Source: Trissonchulus latispiculum
Taxonomy: Eukaryota > Nematoda > Enoplea > Enoplida > Ironidae
NCBI GenBank assembly: GCA_030248195.1
Contig: JASAND010023837.1
Coordinates: 27,550 to 91,549 of the forward strand
Direction of reading: 5' to 3'
DNA: 64,000 nucleotides
Below, in pieces: positions 1 to 11,984 of this stretch (position 1 is the stretch's first letter; each line of letters starts with the position of its first letter). The notes below the pieces were generated by a model. It saw nothing but the letters and a program-made list of their open reading frames with translations. It made no database searches and was not told where the DNA came from. Both the position numbers and the translations under genes were made by a program.

Positions 1-76
1 TTCTCAGTTTGCTTTGGTAGCACATTTCAGTTCATTGCAGTTTGCCACTGATAGCATTTCTTTCCTAAGTCAGAAT

Positions 77-3000
77 TTAGTCCATTCTGGTGTATCCATT
101 CTGATTGGCGGATCCGGTCTGTTTGGATCGTTCCGCTGCTGCAATTATCCCATCCATGATAATCCCTCTTAATCCAGCTCGTTCAATTACGTGCATACCG
201 TAGATGGACGATCCGGCGGGAGATTGGACATCATCCTTCAGCTGGGCTGGATGAATCCCCGTTTCCAGAACCATCTTGGCCGCACCCTGAAACAAAACGA
301 AACAGTTTAATGTACACATGCGGATAGGTAGGTAGGCAGGAAGGCAGGTAGGAAGCTTACATTTAGCACACACTAATGGGACATTTACATACACTGTAAG
401 TGAAGGAAGATACTGTAAGTGAAGGAAGATATCGGCAAGATATTTCTGTACATCGAACTGATACCGACCAACCAAGTTTATATTGTCGAGCGAAAACAGG
501 GATACGGATATACAACTGAGATTACCGGCAGTTAAATGTTGTGCTTGATTAAATTATCAAAAGAACAAATCTACTAACCAGTAATGTGTGAGCAGCCAAC
601 TTCAATGCTAGACGCCGAGGAATTCCCAGTTTCACGCCAGCATCTGCCATCCCTTCGATTATGCAGAACATCTAAAAATCATAAAACTAAGCAAATAGTA
701 CTGACCAGAAAAGAACTGAATTAACTTTATTCTACATTCTTACATTCTACTGTACACACAAAGCACCTAAACTTACCGTAAAGTTAAATAAAAGTTAAAA
801 TAAAAATTGTATACGTATACTGTAAACGAAGCCACTCCTGAGAATTTGAAAATTAAAAAAATTAAAGTTTAAAAACTTAATTAAAAAGTTTAGGGTAGGA
901 AGGTGACATCTCAGAAGTTCACGATTCTGACACGTGCTTAAAATTCTGAAAGGAGATGGCAAGGGTTTCAGAGCCAAACAAACCCCAGACATACTTTTCT
1001 AGTAAAGCAGACAAACCCAAGCCTGCTGGCGCGATGTATGAGAAAGGATCCACACATACCTGGGACGCTCTAGTGGCAAAAAACTTAATTGGCACAGGTA
1101 GGTTAGGTAATGTGGATGTAAAACGGCTTGACGAGGATAACCAAAGATGTGGCTTCTGATAGGACCCAGTGACGGCACATCGCGGGGTGATACACCATAG
1201 CGGTTGCTAATATTGCTTTCGGACGCAAAATCAGGGCAACGTTGCAAAAGCCTAGGAGAGCTCGCAAGTTTGGCTTAAGTGCTCATTTAGGAGAATTGTG
1301 CTTCAAAATTCTCCTAAGCTAGGAGTGTTACCATCACTCCTACCTTTCTCCTAAGTTTAGAGGCATCCCCAACGAAAAATCCTAGGAGAAATCTTGTGAA
1401 ACGGATTTAGGAAGTACCCTAATTCCATCCTAGACTGCATCTAGACACCGTCCTAAGTTCGCTCCTAGGGCAGTTGGGAGAATCTAGGTGATAAGGTACA
1501 AATAGTTGACTTACATAAGAAGGTCCACTGCCACTGAGCCCCGTAACCGGATCCAGGAGATGCTCCGACAGTTCGACAGCGTAGCCGACTGATGACAGGA
1601 GATCTCTCACGGTATCGGAGTCTCCCTCAAGACAGGCTCCGCCCATGGAATAGCCAGCGGCGCCAGCACGGACTACGGATGGCGTGTTTGGCATCACTCG
1701 AACCACACGAGACTTGTTTGGCAATAGCTGAAGTAGAAATGCGACTAGCAAAGATTAGAGACAAAAAGAATTCCCCCGACCACTCAAAATAAAATTTGAT
1801 CAATCGAGCTAAAATTTCGTATGGTAATGTTGTCGAGCCTGCTGAGTTCAAACATTGCAATATCTTCTGATTTCACAAAATTCTATTTTCTCATTCGCTA
1901 GGGAGGGGTCAAGGGGATCCGTAAAATTATTGTTTCCAATGACTTCCTTAGACTGAATCCGGCAACTAATTAATTTTATGATATGACATTTTCTGAGCGC
2001 TTCAGTGGCGATGACTTTTATAGAAAATACTTAAATCTAATAATTAAATTGGTTTTGTCTTAGTGGGGTGGGCGGGGGGCGCCCCCACTATTCCTGTTCC
2101 TTACCCCAACCACACGTTTTGGGCTTCCCGCCCAGATTCACCTTGAGGTTCCCAGGAGTTCGTAAATTTTAAGTATTTTTGGTCAAAAATTTCAAACATT
2201 TTCCGTCTTCGCCGAACTTTTTTGGACTAAAATCGTATAGTCTGTTGCTAAATTGATTATGTGAGCGCTTTTAAGCTTAGTGATAACAGTATATGTCAAA
2301 ATAGGTTAGTTTTTGGAGAATTTAGACCACTTTAGATCCACATTTGACCTTCCCAACCCCACTTTTTGCCAGGAAACCCAGTTAACAAATTTCATCTAAA
2401 GCCTAAAATATCAAGCAGCTACAAGCGGCGAAGACGAAACGTCATAACAGTTTCCCTAATCGTAACGTTCTGCTCCATTTGGATTCTGGGGGGGAGAGAT
2501 CCGTATTTTGTGAAACTTGAAAACAGCAATGAACATTACATACGTAACAACTCACATGCCGCTTTGATGACTGGCTATTTCCTATAGGGGGGGGGGTGGG
2601 GTGGGGGCGGCCCCCACGAAATCGGTCCCCCCCAGACTTGGGTCGCCCCCCCAGGATTGGGGCCTCCCCCTCACAACTTTAAACTGTCCAGAAAAATAGG
2701 GTTTTGAGGGTAAATTTTAAAAAACTTTCCGGCTTCGCCGGATTTTTAGGCATTTTTAGCTATTTTAAGCTTGATGACTACATACCTACAACAGGAAACC
2801 GTTCAAAAACTGACCGATTCTATGCTTCGAATATTGATGCCCATGGCAATGGAAATGATCAGTTTACTGCGAGTCACGTGAGGAGCGATCTCTGCAGCCA
2901 CCTTCTTTACAATCTGAGGCTTCACAGCCAGAAACACTACATCATTTTTGTCAGTCAATTCTGTATTGGCATGCGTAATTGTAACGCCTAAGCTCTAAAA

Positions 3001-6000
3001 CAAGAATAAACCGTTCAACAATAATAATACGCTAATACAACAGTCGTTTTATCATACACTCCTGCCATATTTACACCATGGTGTTCCGAATTACCCACCA
3101 ACGATGCTTAGCTGGAGGACCAGAAGGTACGTAGGATATTAAAACTAGGGATGCACCGGGCCTGGCCCCGGCACCCGGGCCCGGTGGTCAGGCCCCGGTA
3201 CCGACCGGGGCCAAAAATTAGCAAAATTTTGTAAATTTTTGACCAAACTTTTGATTCTTCGAAAGTCAAAAAGTGTTACAAATCGTTTGTTTTCCCGCCG
3301 ATATGAATGAAAAACAACGATAGTATCGTTTGCATATCAAAACTTATTGCAAAATTTAAATTTTCAAGAAATTTTTGGAAAAGTTTCGATTTGGACCCCC
3401 AATTTCCAGGCCCCCCCGGCCCCGGCCGGGGCCACGATGAGGTCCCGGCCCCGGCCCCGGTAGTGGCGGCCCTGGTGCATCTCTAGTTAAAACATCCCGA
3501 CATCATAGCTCAGAATATAAAGTTTCTTCAAAAACAACAAGGAAACAAAGTGGGATGGATTGAGCACCTCAAACTATCTAGCGCGGTATTTATCTCAAAT
3601 ACATAGTAAAATTATATAAAATTTATATTATCTATGGTTAACTGAACTGAACAGTTCACATATATATAAACGGAGAAACGACATTTTCGTTCGCTGTACA
3701 ACTATATATATATGTAGATAATCTGAGTTTTCTGGGCGAGTCGAAAATGTAGGATACTCTCAGAGGAAGCGGTCGGGGGCATCTCCTAAATTACAGCCCC
3801 TCGGTTACCTAGCGGAAATCGAACCCGTGGTCTCGGGGGAGCTTAAACTGGAATTTAAAAATATTCATGTTTAGCCCAAATCCAGGAACCTTTCAGAACT
3901 TTCAGAATCTCTCTATGCAAAATAAAACAAAATATATATGCCAAAAAATGATACATTTGGCTTTTCTTGCAAAAATTTTTTCTTTCCGTCCCTTGGAATG
4001 CCCACGAAAACTATCCCTAAAAATACCATAAAATGTATATAGACGATAGGCAGAACTTGAAGTTGGCAAATTTGCAAACTGGCAAAGCTTGCAAAAGGAA
4101 GTCTATTGGGCAACTATAGAACAGCACGTACCAACAAATGAAAATACAAGACAAGACGGGCACTGCGACGTTTACTGTTGTTAAAATATTTGTCATATTC
4201 TTAGGATATTTGAAAGGATATCTATTTCGAAAAGGGGAAATTCTAAACCAATTTTTGTTGCCAAACAACTATTTGTTCCAATTTTTTGCTATGCTAGAGG
4301 TGGAATTGTGGAATAAAATTTTGTTATATACTTACCGACATGTCTTTGGCAAAGTGTTCATCTCTAGTTGGACAACTAGCCATGATTCTGTCTGGAGGAA
4401 TTGTCTCTGAAATAGAAAAAGCAACAAGGTTCGGTCGTACAATCGCCGTTGGAGTTTCTCATGCCCTTCCAATCTAAATTTGACGACAATTTCGCAATTG
4501 CCAAAAAAACTTTACGAAACCTTGTCCAAAAACATCTTCACTGAAAATAGCAAGAAAGCATTTTCCCAAGACAACTTTAGATGGCCTGTTCAGATTAAAA
4601 AATACACAGAAGCAGGGGATAAAAATAAAGGATCAGGGTCGCGCTGTGAAACATTCTCCAAGTTCGTAACCGAGGCTTTGGAGGATGTCTATGAGCTGAC
4701 TAGGAGCTTAAACCGATTTCAAAAGAGTTGGCTCCTAAGTTTAGCAGCCAGTCGGTGCCCATAAATTGGAGAAAAGTTAGGAGTGCTGGATATTACTCCT
4801 AGCTTATGAGAATCTGAAGACAATTCCCCTAAGCAACCACCTAAGCCAAGCTAAGGAGCACTCCCACCCAGGTTTAAGAGAATCTTTTATAATGCAAACA
4901 AGATGTCGCAATATCCCAAGATATTAGATATTAAGTAGTCAGTCAGGTATTAAATCCGCATGTTCTTTAATCCGCGAATCCGACATGGTTCACAGGAAAT
5001 AATCCACTTCGATTGTTAACTGGTGCGCGATGCAGCTGCGATTTTGTTGCATGGCTACTGGGCTTTTTCTAGGCAAAAAGTGGAGGGGGAAGTGGGGGGA
5101 CGCCCCCCACTAGTGGGGAGGACCAAAAAAGTGTGGGATCTAAACTGGCCTAAAACTGCAAAAAATGAAGTAAAACTAGCCTATTTTCTACATTTTCGTG
5201 TTCTACTGCTATGATAACTATGATAAAATGGGCTCAAAAATTGAGTTTGAGTACCAATATAAACGATTTTTGACACAAAAATTCCGGCGAAGCCAGCAAA
5301 TTTTTGATAATTTTAACCAAAAATCCTTGAAATCTGGCATTTTTTGGGCACCTTATATTGAGTGGGGGAAAGCCCAAAAAGTGGAGGCGGGGCCGAGTGG
5401 GGGGAGGGGTCGAGTGGGAGAGAACCCAAGAAGTGGGGAAGTGCCCCCGCCCCGCCCCCCCCCCAAGTATATATATATATATATATATATGCACTGGCGT
5501 AGCCAGAAAAAAATTTCGAGGGGGGGAATGCAAAGTTTTTCGGGGGGTCTGGGGGCAGAGCCCCTCAGCAGCTGCGAATTTTTTTCCATTTCGTGACCTT
5601 CGTGGAATTTTTACAGGGCATTCGTTGAAATTACAATAATATTTAAGGCGCAGTGCATGTTCATGCACCCAAATGATGCAGAAGGTGGTCAGAGTACACC
5701 AAATACGGTAATTGATACTCATTTTTTAGTGCGAAACACGTATTATAATGGCATAACACACTGATTTTGTGCCGAAGGCGCGAAAATGTTTTGAAAAAAT
5801 GACACATGACAGGAAAAAATTCTAGGTTGACAATACAAGTTCGAGGGGGGATTCTCCCCATCCCCCCCTGGCTACGCGCCTGTATATACGTACGTATGCA
5901 GCCTTATCTTTACGCTGTTATATTAACATCAACGTCTAGGAAGTACATAAACAATAGCAGTTTTAAGCACCTGATGCAATAAGACCACGAGCCAAGGCTT

Positions 6001-6037
6001 GTGCCATTTTTCCAGCACCAACGAATCCGATTCGCAT
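77..6037 (-). CDS. Pyrroline-5-carboxylate reductase (P5CR), six exons, complete
   Basis: Catalyses NAD(P)H-dependent reduction of 1-pyrroline-5-carboxylate to L-proline, the last step of proline synthesis. Exons on the minus strand are 6037-5971, 4406-4336, 2994-2815, 1727-1515, 671-579 and 286-77. All donors are GT and all acceptors AG, and the phases join to 834 nt (277 aa plus TAA), close to the 274 aa of vertebrate PYCR3. Residues 1-12 give the Rossmann start MRIGFVGAGKMA, VKPQ lies near residue 72, MPNTP at 118-122 and GLSGSGPSY at 169-177. The C-terminal signature region reads SPAGSSIYGMH, where most family members have a PGG(T/A)T-like sequence. The wording near the end (IYG-H, GLR) is closest to PYCR3. 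The start is the first ATG before the nucleotide-binding motif. No mitochondrial presequence is seen in this exon. All introns carry repeats but none touches an exon, so the gene looks functional. Confidence 0.95.
287..578 (-). other. P5CR intron 5 with short tandem repeats
   Basis: Intron between the last two P5CR exons, bounded by GT (578-577) and AG (288-287). It contains a TAGG/CAGG microsatellite at about 324-352 and a direct duplication of a 20-bp unit (GTAAGTGAAGGAAGATA core) at about 395-435. Confidence 0.7.
1238..1495. mobile_element. MITE-like repeat rich in CTCCTAAG/CTTAGGAG
   Basis: A block in P5CR intron 4 contains many copies of the octamer CTCCTAAG and its complement, facing both ways. 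A related block lies in intron 1 of the same gene (4660-4885). The internal symmetry and the second copy suggest a small non-autonomous transposon. I could not fix its ends or a target duplication. Confidence 0.5.
2040..2745. repeat. G-tract/C-tract repeat in P5CR intron 3
   Basis: Long G and C runs (for example at 2065-2090 and 2587-2670) flank AT-rich cores that contain CCG-CTTCGCCG hairpin-like motifs at about 2203 and 2727. The same core motif recurs near 5280 and 15110, so this is a dispersed family. No coding potential is seen. Confidence 0.55.
3146..3485. mobile_element. hAT-like MITE with GGCCCCGG arms (340 bp)
   Basis: Begins TAGGGATGCACCGGGCC and ends with the inverse GGCCCTGGTGCATCTCTA. 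It is flanked by ATTAAAAC (3138-3145) and GTTAAAAC (3486-3493), a 7/8 match to an 8-bp target duplication. TAGGGATG ends and 8-bp duplications are typical of the hAT superfamily (maize Ac has similar ends). Both arms are (GGCCCC)-type low-complexity sequence around an AT-rich middle. It lies in P5CR intron 2 and has no coding capacity. Confidence 0.85.
4660..4885. mobile_element. Second CTCCTAAG-rich MITE-like repeat
   Basis: Lies in P5CR intron 1 and shares the CTCCTAAG/TTAGGAG octamers and the phrase CTCCTAAGTTTAG with the block at 1238-1495. The ends are unclear. Confidence 0.45.
5070..5467. repeat. G-tract/C-tract repeat
   Basis: Contains GGGGGACGCCCCCCACTAGTGGGG and further G and C runs around an AT-rich core with CCGGCGAAGCC (about 5283). 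It is related to the repeat at 2040-2745. The proline/glycine-rich open frames across it in several frames come from the low complexity and are not treated as genes. Confidence 0.5.
5468..5491. repeat. (TA)n microsatellite
   Basis: About eleven TA units. It forms the left target site of the adjacent hAT-like element. Confidence 0.9.
5492..5882. mobile_element. hAT-like MITE, CACTGGCGTAGCCAG ends (391 bp)
   Basis: Left end CACTGGCGTAGCCAG and inverse of the right end CAGGCGCGTAGCCAG. The flanks are TATATATG (5484-5491) and TATATACG (5883-5890), a 7/8 match to an 8-bp duplication. Inside are G-run subterminal arms and no intact frame. It is inserted in P5CR intron 1, about 90 bp from exon 1. 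Confidence 0.75.
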
Positions 6038-7648
6038 CTTGGAAAAGGGTTTAATTAGTTGGGAAGACAGGATAAAAGATTATAAAAATACGTAATAATA
6101 AATAATCTAAAATATCAAATAATACAAAAAGGTGTAAAAAATGGATAGACACGAGTCAATATATACAAATCAAACTATACATATACATCCAAAATGTGAG
6201 ATAGAGCTGAACAACTAAGACTGAACAGTTCAGCCAAGTAGTAAACTGAACGAAATTCCCTAACAAAATTGTGCAAAATTTATCATTCAAAGTTTTGCAA
6301 GAGCAAAAACTTCAAAAACTTCAATAAAAGCAGACATATATATCAAACTTGTTGCGCAACAGTTTAGCAAATGAAGTTAACAACTTGGAATAATTCGGTC
6401 GGGTGAACAAAAATTCGACAAAAAACGACCCATTCTCAATATGCACATTAAAACCCCCATGTTAAAATGTCTGATCTTTATGAACCTGTGTAGTAGACAA
6501 GTCTATTAGAAACTGAACACGGCCTGGCAGTTACGTACATTCGGGAGCAGATACACACATACGTACTTAACTCATGTCTGCGTCGTGTAGAGATTACGTA
6601 TATACTAAAATCATGTGCATTTCATGATCACAGCGCAAGAAAGCAGGGAGATGGCTCAAAGTTGCATCAGCTTAAAACCAATCGGAATTTAAAACCAATC
6701 GGAATTTATAAGAAACAAATTTAATTAACACATGAAGAATTTAAGTATATAATTAAATATTTAAAACTTAATTAAATGTTTGCACTAACATTAACCTAGA
6801 AATCTAAAAGAAACAGTATGTACAGTGAAACGACTAAACTGAAAATGTCACGACTGTTATATACCAATATATATTCTTCTGTACGAGAGAAATTTTCAGA
6901 AAATTCCAGTCTCATGGAGTAGACCTTATATTTTGTGTAATTACAAACTCTGGAAAACTCCAGTATTTACGTTCATCCTGAAACTCCACTGAGTTGTCGG
7001 AAAGATAGAAAAATTTAAACTTCATCCGACCATGAAACACTTTGTCATTTGCAATGGAAATTGATACATTAATCACTCAGCAATTAAGAAGTTACGTATA
7101 TATCCGATGCCGAAACAACTGGGTGAGGAGAGGAATAATTAGTAAGTATATATGCATTGGCAATAAGGTCTCAAGTGCTACAAGTTTTTATACCGCCGGA
7201 GGCGGTATACTTGTAATGGGTTGACCCAACTGAATTCCTATGTTTTGCATGTAAATTGCTTGGCGCGGAGGATTTCCGGCCTATCTTCAACACATGTCCC
7301 TGTTACGCAGGTTTTTTTGCCCAACAATTTTTCTACGATTTTGCAAATGTTCAGAGCATCATTACAGTCAATTTAGTTAATTTTCAACGCCCTGTAAATT
7401 GTTTTGCCTTTTCTCATATTACCGAAAATCGGGCGTTATTTGCCTGTCACTTGATTGGCAGAGGTTTAACAGATCAATAAATCGCTAAAACTGATGTTAC
7501 AATTTTCTTGTGCAAAGACTGATTTTGTGCTTGCACTGTATTTATTTCATTAGTGTTTGCTTTGCTCCAGAATTTAGATAAATTGTTTAAAATAAACATA
7601 TATAGATAAATGATAACTTTCTCTCTCGCGGTTTACTCAATAAAATCG
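6038..7648. other. Upstream region of P5CR, no gene seen
   Basis: AT-rich sequence upstream of the P5CR start codon, where its promoter should lie. I see no clear TATA box or CpG block at the start. A short perfect hairpin (TATACCGCC, 3-nt loop, GGCGGTATA) is at 7189-7209. A duplicated 19-bp phrase (AAACCAATCGGAATTTA) lies near 6675-6708. Confidence 0.5.
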
Positions 7649-7653
7649 CTATA

Positions 7654-7730
7654 GTCAGAGTAGTGTAGTGGCTAGGGTGTCCGCTTGGCACTGTTCCGGA
7701 CACAGATCGAATCCTTCTTCCGGTATAATT
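7654..7730 (+). repeat. tRNA-related SINE head or tRNA pseudogene
   Basis: TAGTGTAGTGGCTAGGGTG resembles a polymerase III box A, and AGATCGAATCC about 45 nt later resembles box B. The spacing fits a tRNA of the Asp/Glu kind, but the stems do not pair, so it is a SINE head or a decayed tRNA. Confidence 0.45.
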
Positions 7731-7769
7731 CTAGTTTCACAATTGGCAATGGCAAATGACAATAAATAC

Positions 7770-8581
7770 TAGAGACCTTCACTCAGGCCGGTAGGCCCGG
7801 CCCGGCCCGCCCGGCCCGGCCCGCCCGCGGGCCTAAGGTAGAACGGGCCGGGCCGGGAAGAATGAGAAAAAAATTGGGTGCGGGCCGGGCCGAATGAGAA
7901 AAAAATTGGGTGCGGGCCGGGCTTCGGGCCGGGCCTATTCTTTTCAGTTATACACAAAGCTTTGTCTGATTTGTACGAGTCTCATTTCCCAATTTTTGGA
8001 ATTTTTTATGGAAATTTTAGTCGCTTCCAAAATGAATTTAGTACCTCTTTGGCTATTTATTTCGATCTAATTATTTTTATTTAGTTCTTCAAGCTCTTTT
8101 TGGCTCTTTCCTATGTACCGGTACGTAGCTTACTTGTGAGTGTAAATTTTTTAATCTTTATATATCTTTTGCTCATCCATTAAGATTTGAAATATAATGT
8201 TTATTTTTAATAATTGACAAGAATTCTCTCATCATATGTATATAGTTTGTGCCTTGGTGACTTGAATCAACGAAATTGAGGAGCTATTAATTCTCTGAAC
8301 AGTTAGAGCTGAAGCGTTGACTGTGCAGTATTGCTCTAAATAAATATGCTTAGTGACTAAAAATATTCTCTGCCATGAAAAACAATTTTTTGGAAATTTT
8401 GAACAATGTTTCTGGCAAACGCAAAAATTTAGCAAAAACGGGCTCGGGCAGGGCCGGGCTTGACTTTTTAGCTTACGGGCCGGGCCGGACCGGTCCTGAC
8501 ATGGAGCGGGCCGGGCCGGGCTGAGCAGAATTTTTTACGGGCCGGGCCGGGCCTGAAAATTCAGGCCCGTGAAGGTCTCTA
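7770..8581. mobile_element. hAT-like element with GGCCGG/GGCCC arms (812 bp)
   Basis: Starts TAGAGACCTTCACTCAGGCC and ends with the inverse of TAGAGACCTTCACGGGCC. The flanks ATAAATAC (7762-7769) and TAAAATAC (8582-8589) agree at 6 of 8 positions. The terminal 120-150 bp on each side is (GGCCCG)-type low-complexity sequence, and the centre is AT-rich without a long open frame. Non-autonomous. Confidence 0.75.
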
Positions 8582-8589
8582 TAAAATAC

Positions 8590-9267
8590 TCCCATTCTTT
8601 TGTCTCAGAAACGGTAAATGTCGGGGAGTTGAAACTAGTCAAAAGCTAACGTCACCGTACACTAGAACAGTATGATGAAAACAAAACGTTGAACACAAAT
8701 CCCAAACTCTACGGCGGTATTATTCCCCTTTTAAGGGGTAACTTGTTATTCCTGCTGGAGCAGGAAAGTATAAAATGGAAACTAGTATGTTTAGTGTATA
8801 GTGAGTCATTCCTCCATTCAGAAGCCCTATCTTCATCACAGGGCTAGCTTAGGTGAGATTTTTTGCATTCGGATTATGCAAATTAGGTTTCAAATCCTAT
8901 ATAAGCGGACAAACTGACAGCCGTGGCGCAGTCTTCGGCTGTCAGCAATCTAAACGGTTGCAGATTTTTGAGCACCAGTGTAGCTTGGGAGCTACTACAC
9001 ATGGGTGCACTAGGCAAAATAAGGTAATGCTTGCGCTGGAGCTGAACATCACAAATTCAGTTCGTTGTGGCAAGCATAGGCCTGCTCTCCCTGATGTATG
9101 AGCACGGAGATCATTGACAATAGAGAACCAATTTGAGCAGCGGAATGAAAAGTGAGCTTCCATGAAGAAAGGCAATTTTGTAATTGAATAAAAACAGGTC
9201 AACAAAGGAATACTGCCCCTTTTGGGGCCTACTTGTTGGTGTTTAATACACAGACACCTGCACCTAA
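8590..9267. other. Spacer without a supported gene
   Basis: Contains two short hairpins of the CCCCTTTTAAGGGG type (about 8727 and 9218), each in a similar context (GTATT or GAATACTG before, TACTTGTT or AACTTGTT after). They may be two copies of one small repeat. Nothing else is recognisable. Confidence 0.4.
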
Positions 9268-9882
9268 CGGATCTTTTGCGCTTTCCCACCCCAGCCCTAA
9301 CTTTTGATTTTTTTGACCAATAACTTTGAAATTTGGTGTGGGTGCATACTGGAGGCTGATAATTTCAAAAATTCAAAAATTTTTAAATTTTCAAAAAATT
9401 TTAAAAAATTTAAAATCTTAGTTTGGTAAGGCGGAACCTAGGGGAACCAAAAATTTTTTGAAAAAATTTTTGCTGAAAACTTGCATACAGGAGTTTTCTG
9501 GGGCGCTGAGCACGAATCTGAAGTCCGTTTTTCGTTTCAGCTTTTCGTTAGCTCAGTGTAAGCTAAAGTTGTAAGCTTAACATGTAACCTTATACTGAGC
9601 TAACGAAAAGCTGAATCAAAAAACGGATTTCACATTCGTGCTCAGCGCCCCAGAAAACCCCTGCATGCAAGTTTTCAGCAAAAGTTTTTTCAAACATTTC
9701 TTTGGTTCCCCTTGGTCCCCCTTACCAAACTAAAATTTTAAATTTTTAAACATTTTTAAAAATTTAAAGATTTTTGAATTTTTGAATTTATCAGCCTCCA
9801 GTGTGCACCCACACCGAATTTCAAAGTTATTGGTCAAAAAATCAAAAGTTAGGGCTGGAGGGGGAAAAGCGCAAAAGATCCG
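9268..9882. mobile_element. 615-bp near-perfect palindrome (foldback MITE, family P1 copy 1)
   Basis: Two arms of roughly 290-300 bp read as inverted copies of each other, from CGGATCTTTTGCGC on the left to GCGCAAAAGATCCG on the right. The core includes GGGGCGCTGAGCACGAATC and TTCGTTAGCTCAGTGTAAGCT. The arms keep about 90% identity by eye. Related palindromes are at 32647-33210 and 34755-35000. No protein is encoded. Confidence 0.85.
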
Positions 9883-10059
9883 AAATAAAAGCTGAACAAT
9901 ATAGTCGGAAAGAAAAACATGAATAGGGATGCAAGCCTCCAACTTTTTCTTCGCTTGGATTTGGATCGGTGTGAGTATACCGTTATGTACCGTGGGCAAA
10001 TACCTATCCAATCGTATATTCAAACTTCTCTTATACCTCACTCAGCTTTGGCAGTAACA

Positions 10060-10968
10060 GGATTTGTCCATGTTTTTTTACCCTCAAATCGGGGAAAAAC
10101 ATGGTGCGGGGAAAAAACATGGCACGGATTTCTAACAACCAACCATTTAGAGTGGTTTAAAAGCATTGTTTCAGCTGTTTTTAGCGTGCAAAACTACCTA
10201 GGCACCCTTCTAACCTCACAGCAAGCTTAAAACCCGATTTTTTTTGGTCAAAATGCTAAATCCGCCGTACCTAACCGTTTGGGCATAAAACCTGCTGGGC
10301 ACTGGCCATAATATGCAGAATATCACTATAAACAAGTTAGTTGTGTTAAAAATTGCAATATTCCATCATTTTTTAAGTTTTTTCAATAGAAACTTATGAA
10401 ACCTGGCATGTTGATGCTGCAAATCAAATTTCCGAGCTAGAAGCTTCAAAAACGCTCAAACTTGGCATATTTTGAGGCTTTTAGTGGTTTTAAAGCATTC
10501 TCTTTCCTATAGAAGCATTAGTTACGCCTTCCTGAAGCATACGCAAAAATTTTAAAATTTGGTCACCATGTTTTCCCCCGCTCTAGTGGACCCAGTATGG
10601 GGGAAAAACATGGTCAAATTTTTTTACTGGATGTACGCAGGGGAAAACCACTATTGCCATGTGACAGAGCAAGTCAAATTATGCCCGCATGCCAATTTAT
10701 AGTAGCCAAAGTTTGATAGTTGGTTAGATATTACACTTGCAAACTTTCGAAAATCCTTAGCATTTTGGCCAATTTTGGGAGGTCAACTTTGGTCAAGTAC
10801 TGTACTTACAGAATCAAACTTAGAAACCAATCTGGCACTGTAGAGTATACTTCTAGACTTGCTCTTTCTAATGGGATATACTAGGCAGCTGCAGCTGTTA
10901 TGGTTGGGAGTAGGCGACCATGTTTTTTCCCCTTCTTTTCCGCCATGTTTTCCCCCCTCTGACTATAC

Positions 10969-10970
<2 letters not shown>
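10060..10970. repeat. Region with repeated GGGGAAAAACATGG motifs
   Basis: The motif GGGGAAAAACATGG or its complement occurs at least six times, clustered at the two ends and the middle (about 10085-10120, 10566-10612, 10918-10958). The clustering suggests one element bounded by them, ending at a TA microsatellite. Ends and class are not resolved. Confidence 0.4.

Positions 10971-10972
<2 letters not shown>

Positions 10973-11026
<54 letters not shown>
10973..11026. repeat. (TA)n microsatellite
   Basis: About 25 TA units, uninterrupted. Confidence 0.9.
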
Positions 11027-11454
11027 GTACGCATGTAAGGATTGGATTACTTCACTGGGTGGTTTGCCATAGTAAAGGACTTGGCATAAATCCAACAAGA
11101 AGATCCCTAAAAAGGGAACGGTTCTGCGTAGGAGCATGACGAATACAAAATACCACTGTATTATTGTGACTAAAAAAGAGTAAACTTAAACCATATGCTC
11201 CTCTACTAAAACGAAAAATTTGCGATTTTCGCCAACTCTGAAAACCGCAGCTAACAAGCGGGTTCGCCCCCTCCGGTTAAAAAACGAAGCGAGCACTTAT
11301 ACTGACTAGGCTAAGATAGGCAAAAACTGAGCAGAGAATTTCTCCATAGTGCAATTCATATCTATTTTCCGTGTAAGAAGTTCTGCCTCCAGGCAAAACA
11401 AAAATTTAAGGGTATAGTTGTAAACAATTTGTAGCGATTTTCAAAAAACGTTTC

Positions 11455-11456
<2 letters not shown>

Positions 11457-11492
<36 letters not shown>

Positions 11493-11518
11493 ACACACGC
11501 ACACACACACTCTCTCTC
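11457..11518. repeat. (CA)n/(CT)n microsatellite
   Basis: A CA run with a few interruptions, ending in CTCTCTCT. Confidence 0.9.
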
Positions 11519-11850
11519 CAAACGGTATATTTTAACTAGTTTTTACAATGAAGTTGCAAGTCTTGCAAGAATTTTTGAAATATTACAATTTGAACTGATA
11601 CGAAACTTTAATACTTCAAAAATTTGATTCCTACAAATCACAGTTCGGAAACATGGAATTAATATGATATAATGGTTGAACGGATCCATTTTGCCATTCG
11701 TGAGATTTCTCTGGCGCACGTGAAAAAGTGACAGCTTTTCTAATTTCCTATGTTTAACACATGAAATCTCAACTATGAGGTGAAATTACTCAATAACCGT
11801 AAGACCTACAACTTTAATTTTAAAAACTCGTTAAAATATACAGTTTGGAC
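11519..11850. mobile_element. Inverted-repeat MITE (about 330 bp), family P2
   Basis: The ends pair: CCAAACGGTATATTTTAAC on the left and the inverse of CCAAACTGTATATTTTAAC on the right, with further symmetry inward. The right half (about 11740-11850) also matches the complement of 57620-57755, so the family has at least two copies here. Confidence 0.65.
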
Positions 11851-11984
11851 AATAAAATATGTAAAAATCAGCGAGATCGAGAAAATCGAGAAAATGACCA
11901 AAACAATAGACCCCCCATTAAGCCTCTAACTTTCGCAAATGTTGGTCGATCTGGAAGCGGTTCCGGTTGCGTGTAATTGCCCGG

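Noticed and set aside
3790..3830. Possible tRNA (GGGTTCGATTTCC box B, minus strand)
   Set aside because: No box A at the right distance and no stems.
5234..5722. 162-codon frame on the minus strand
   Set aside because: It crosses the G-tract repeat, the TA microsatellite and the hAT-like element. No conserved domain.
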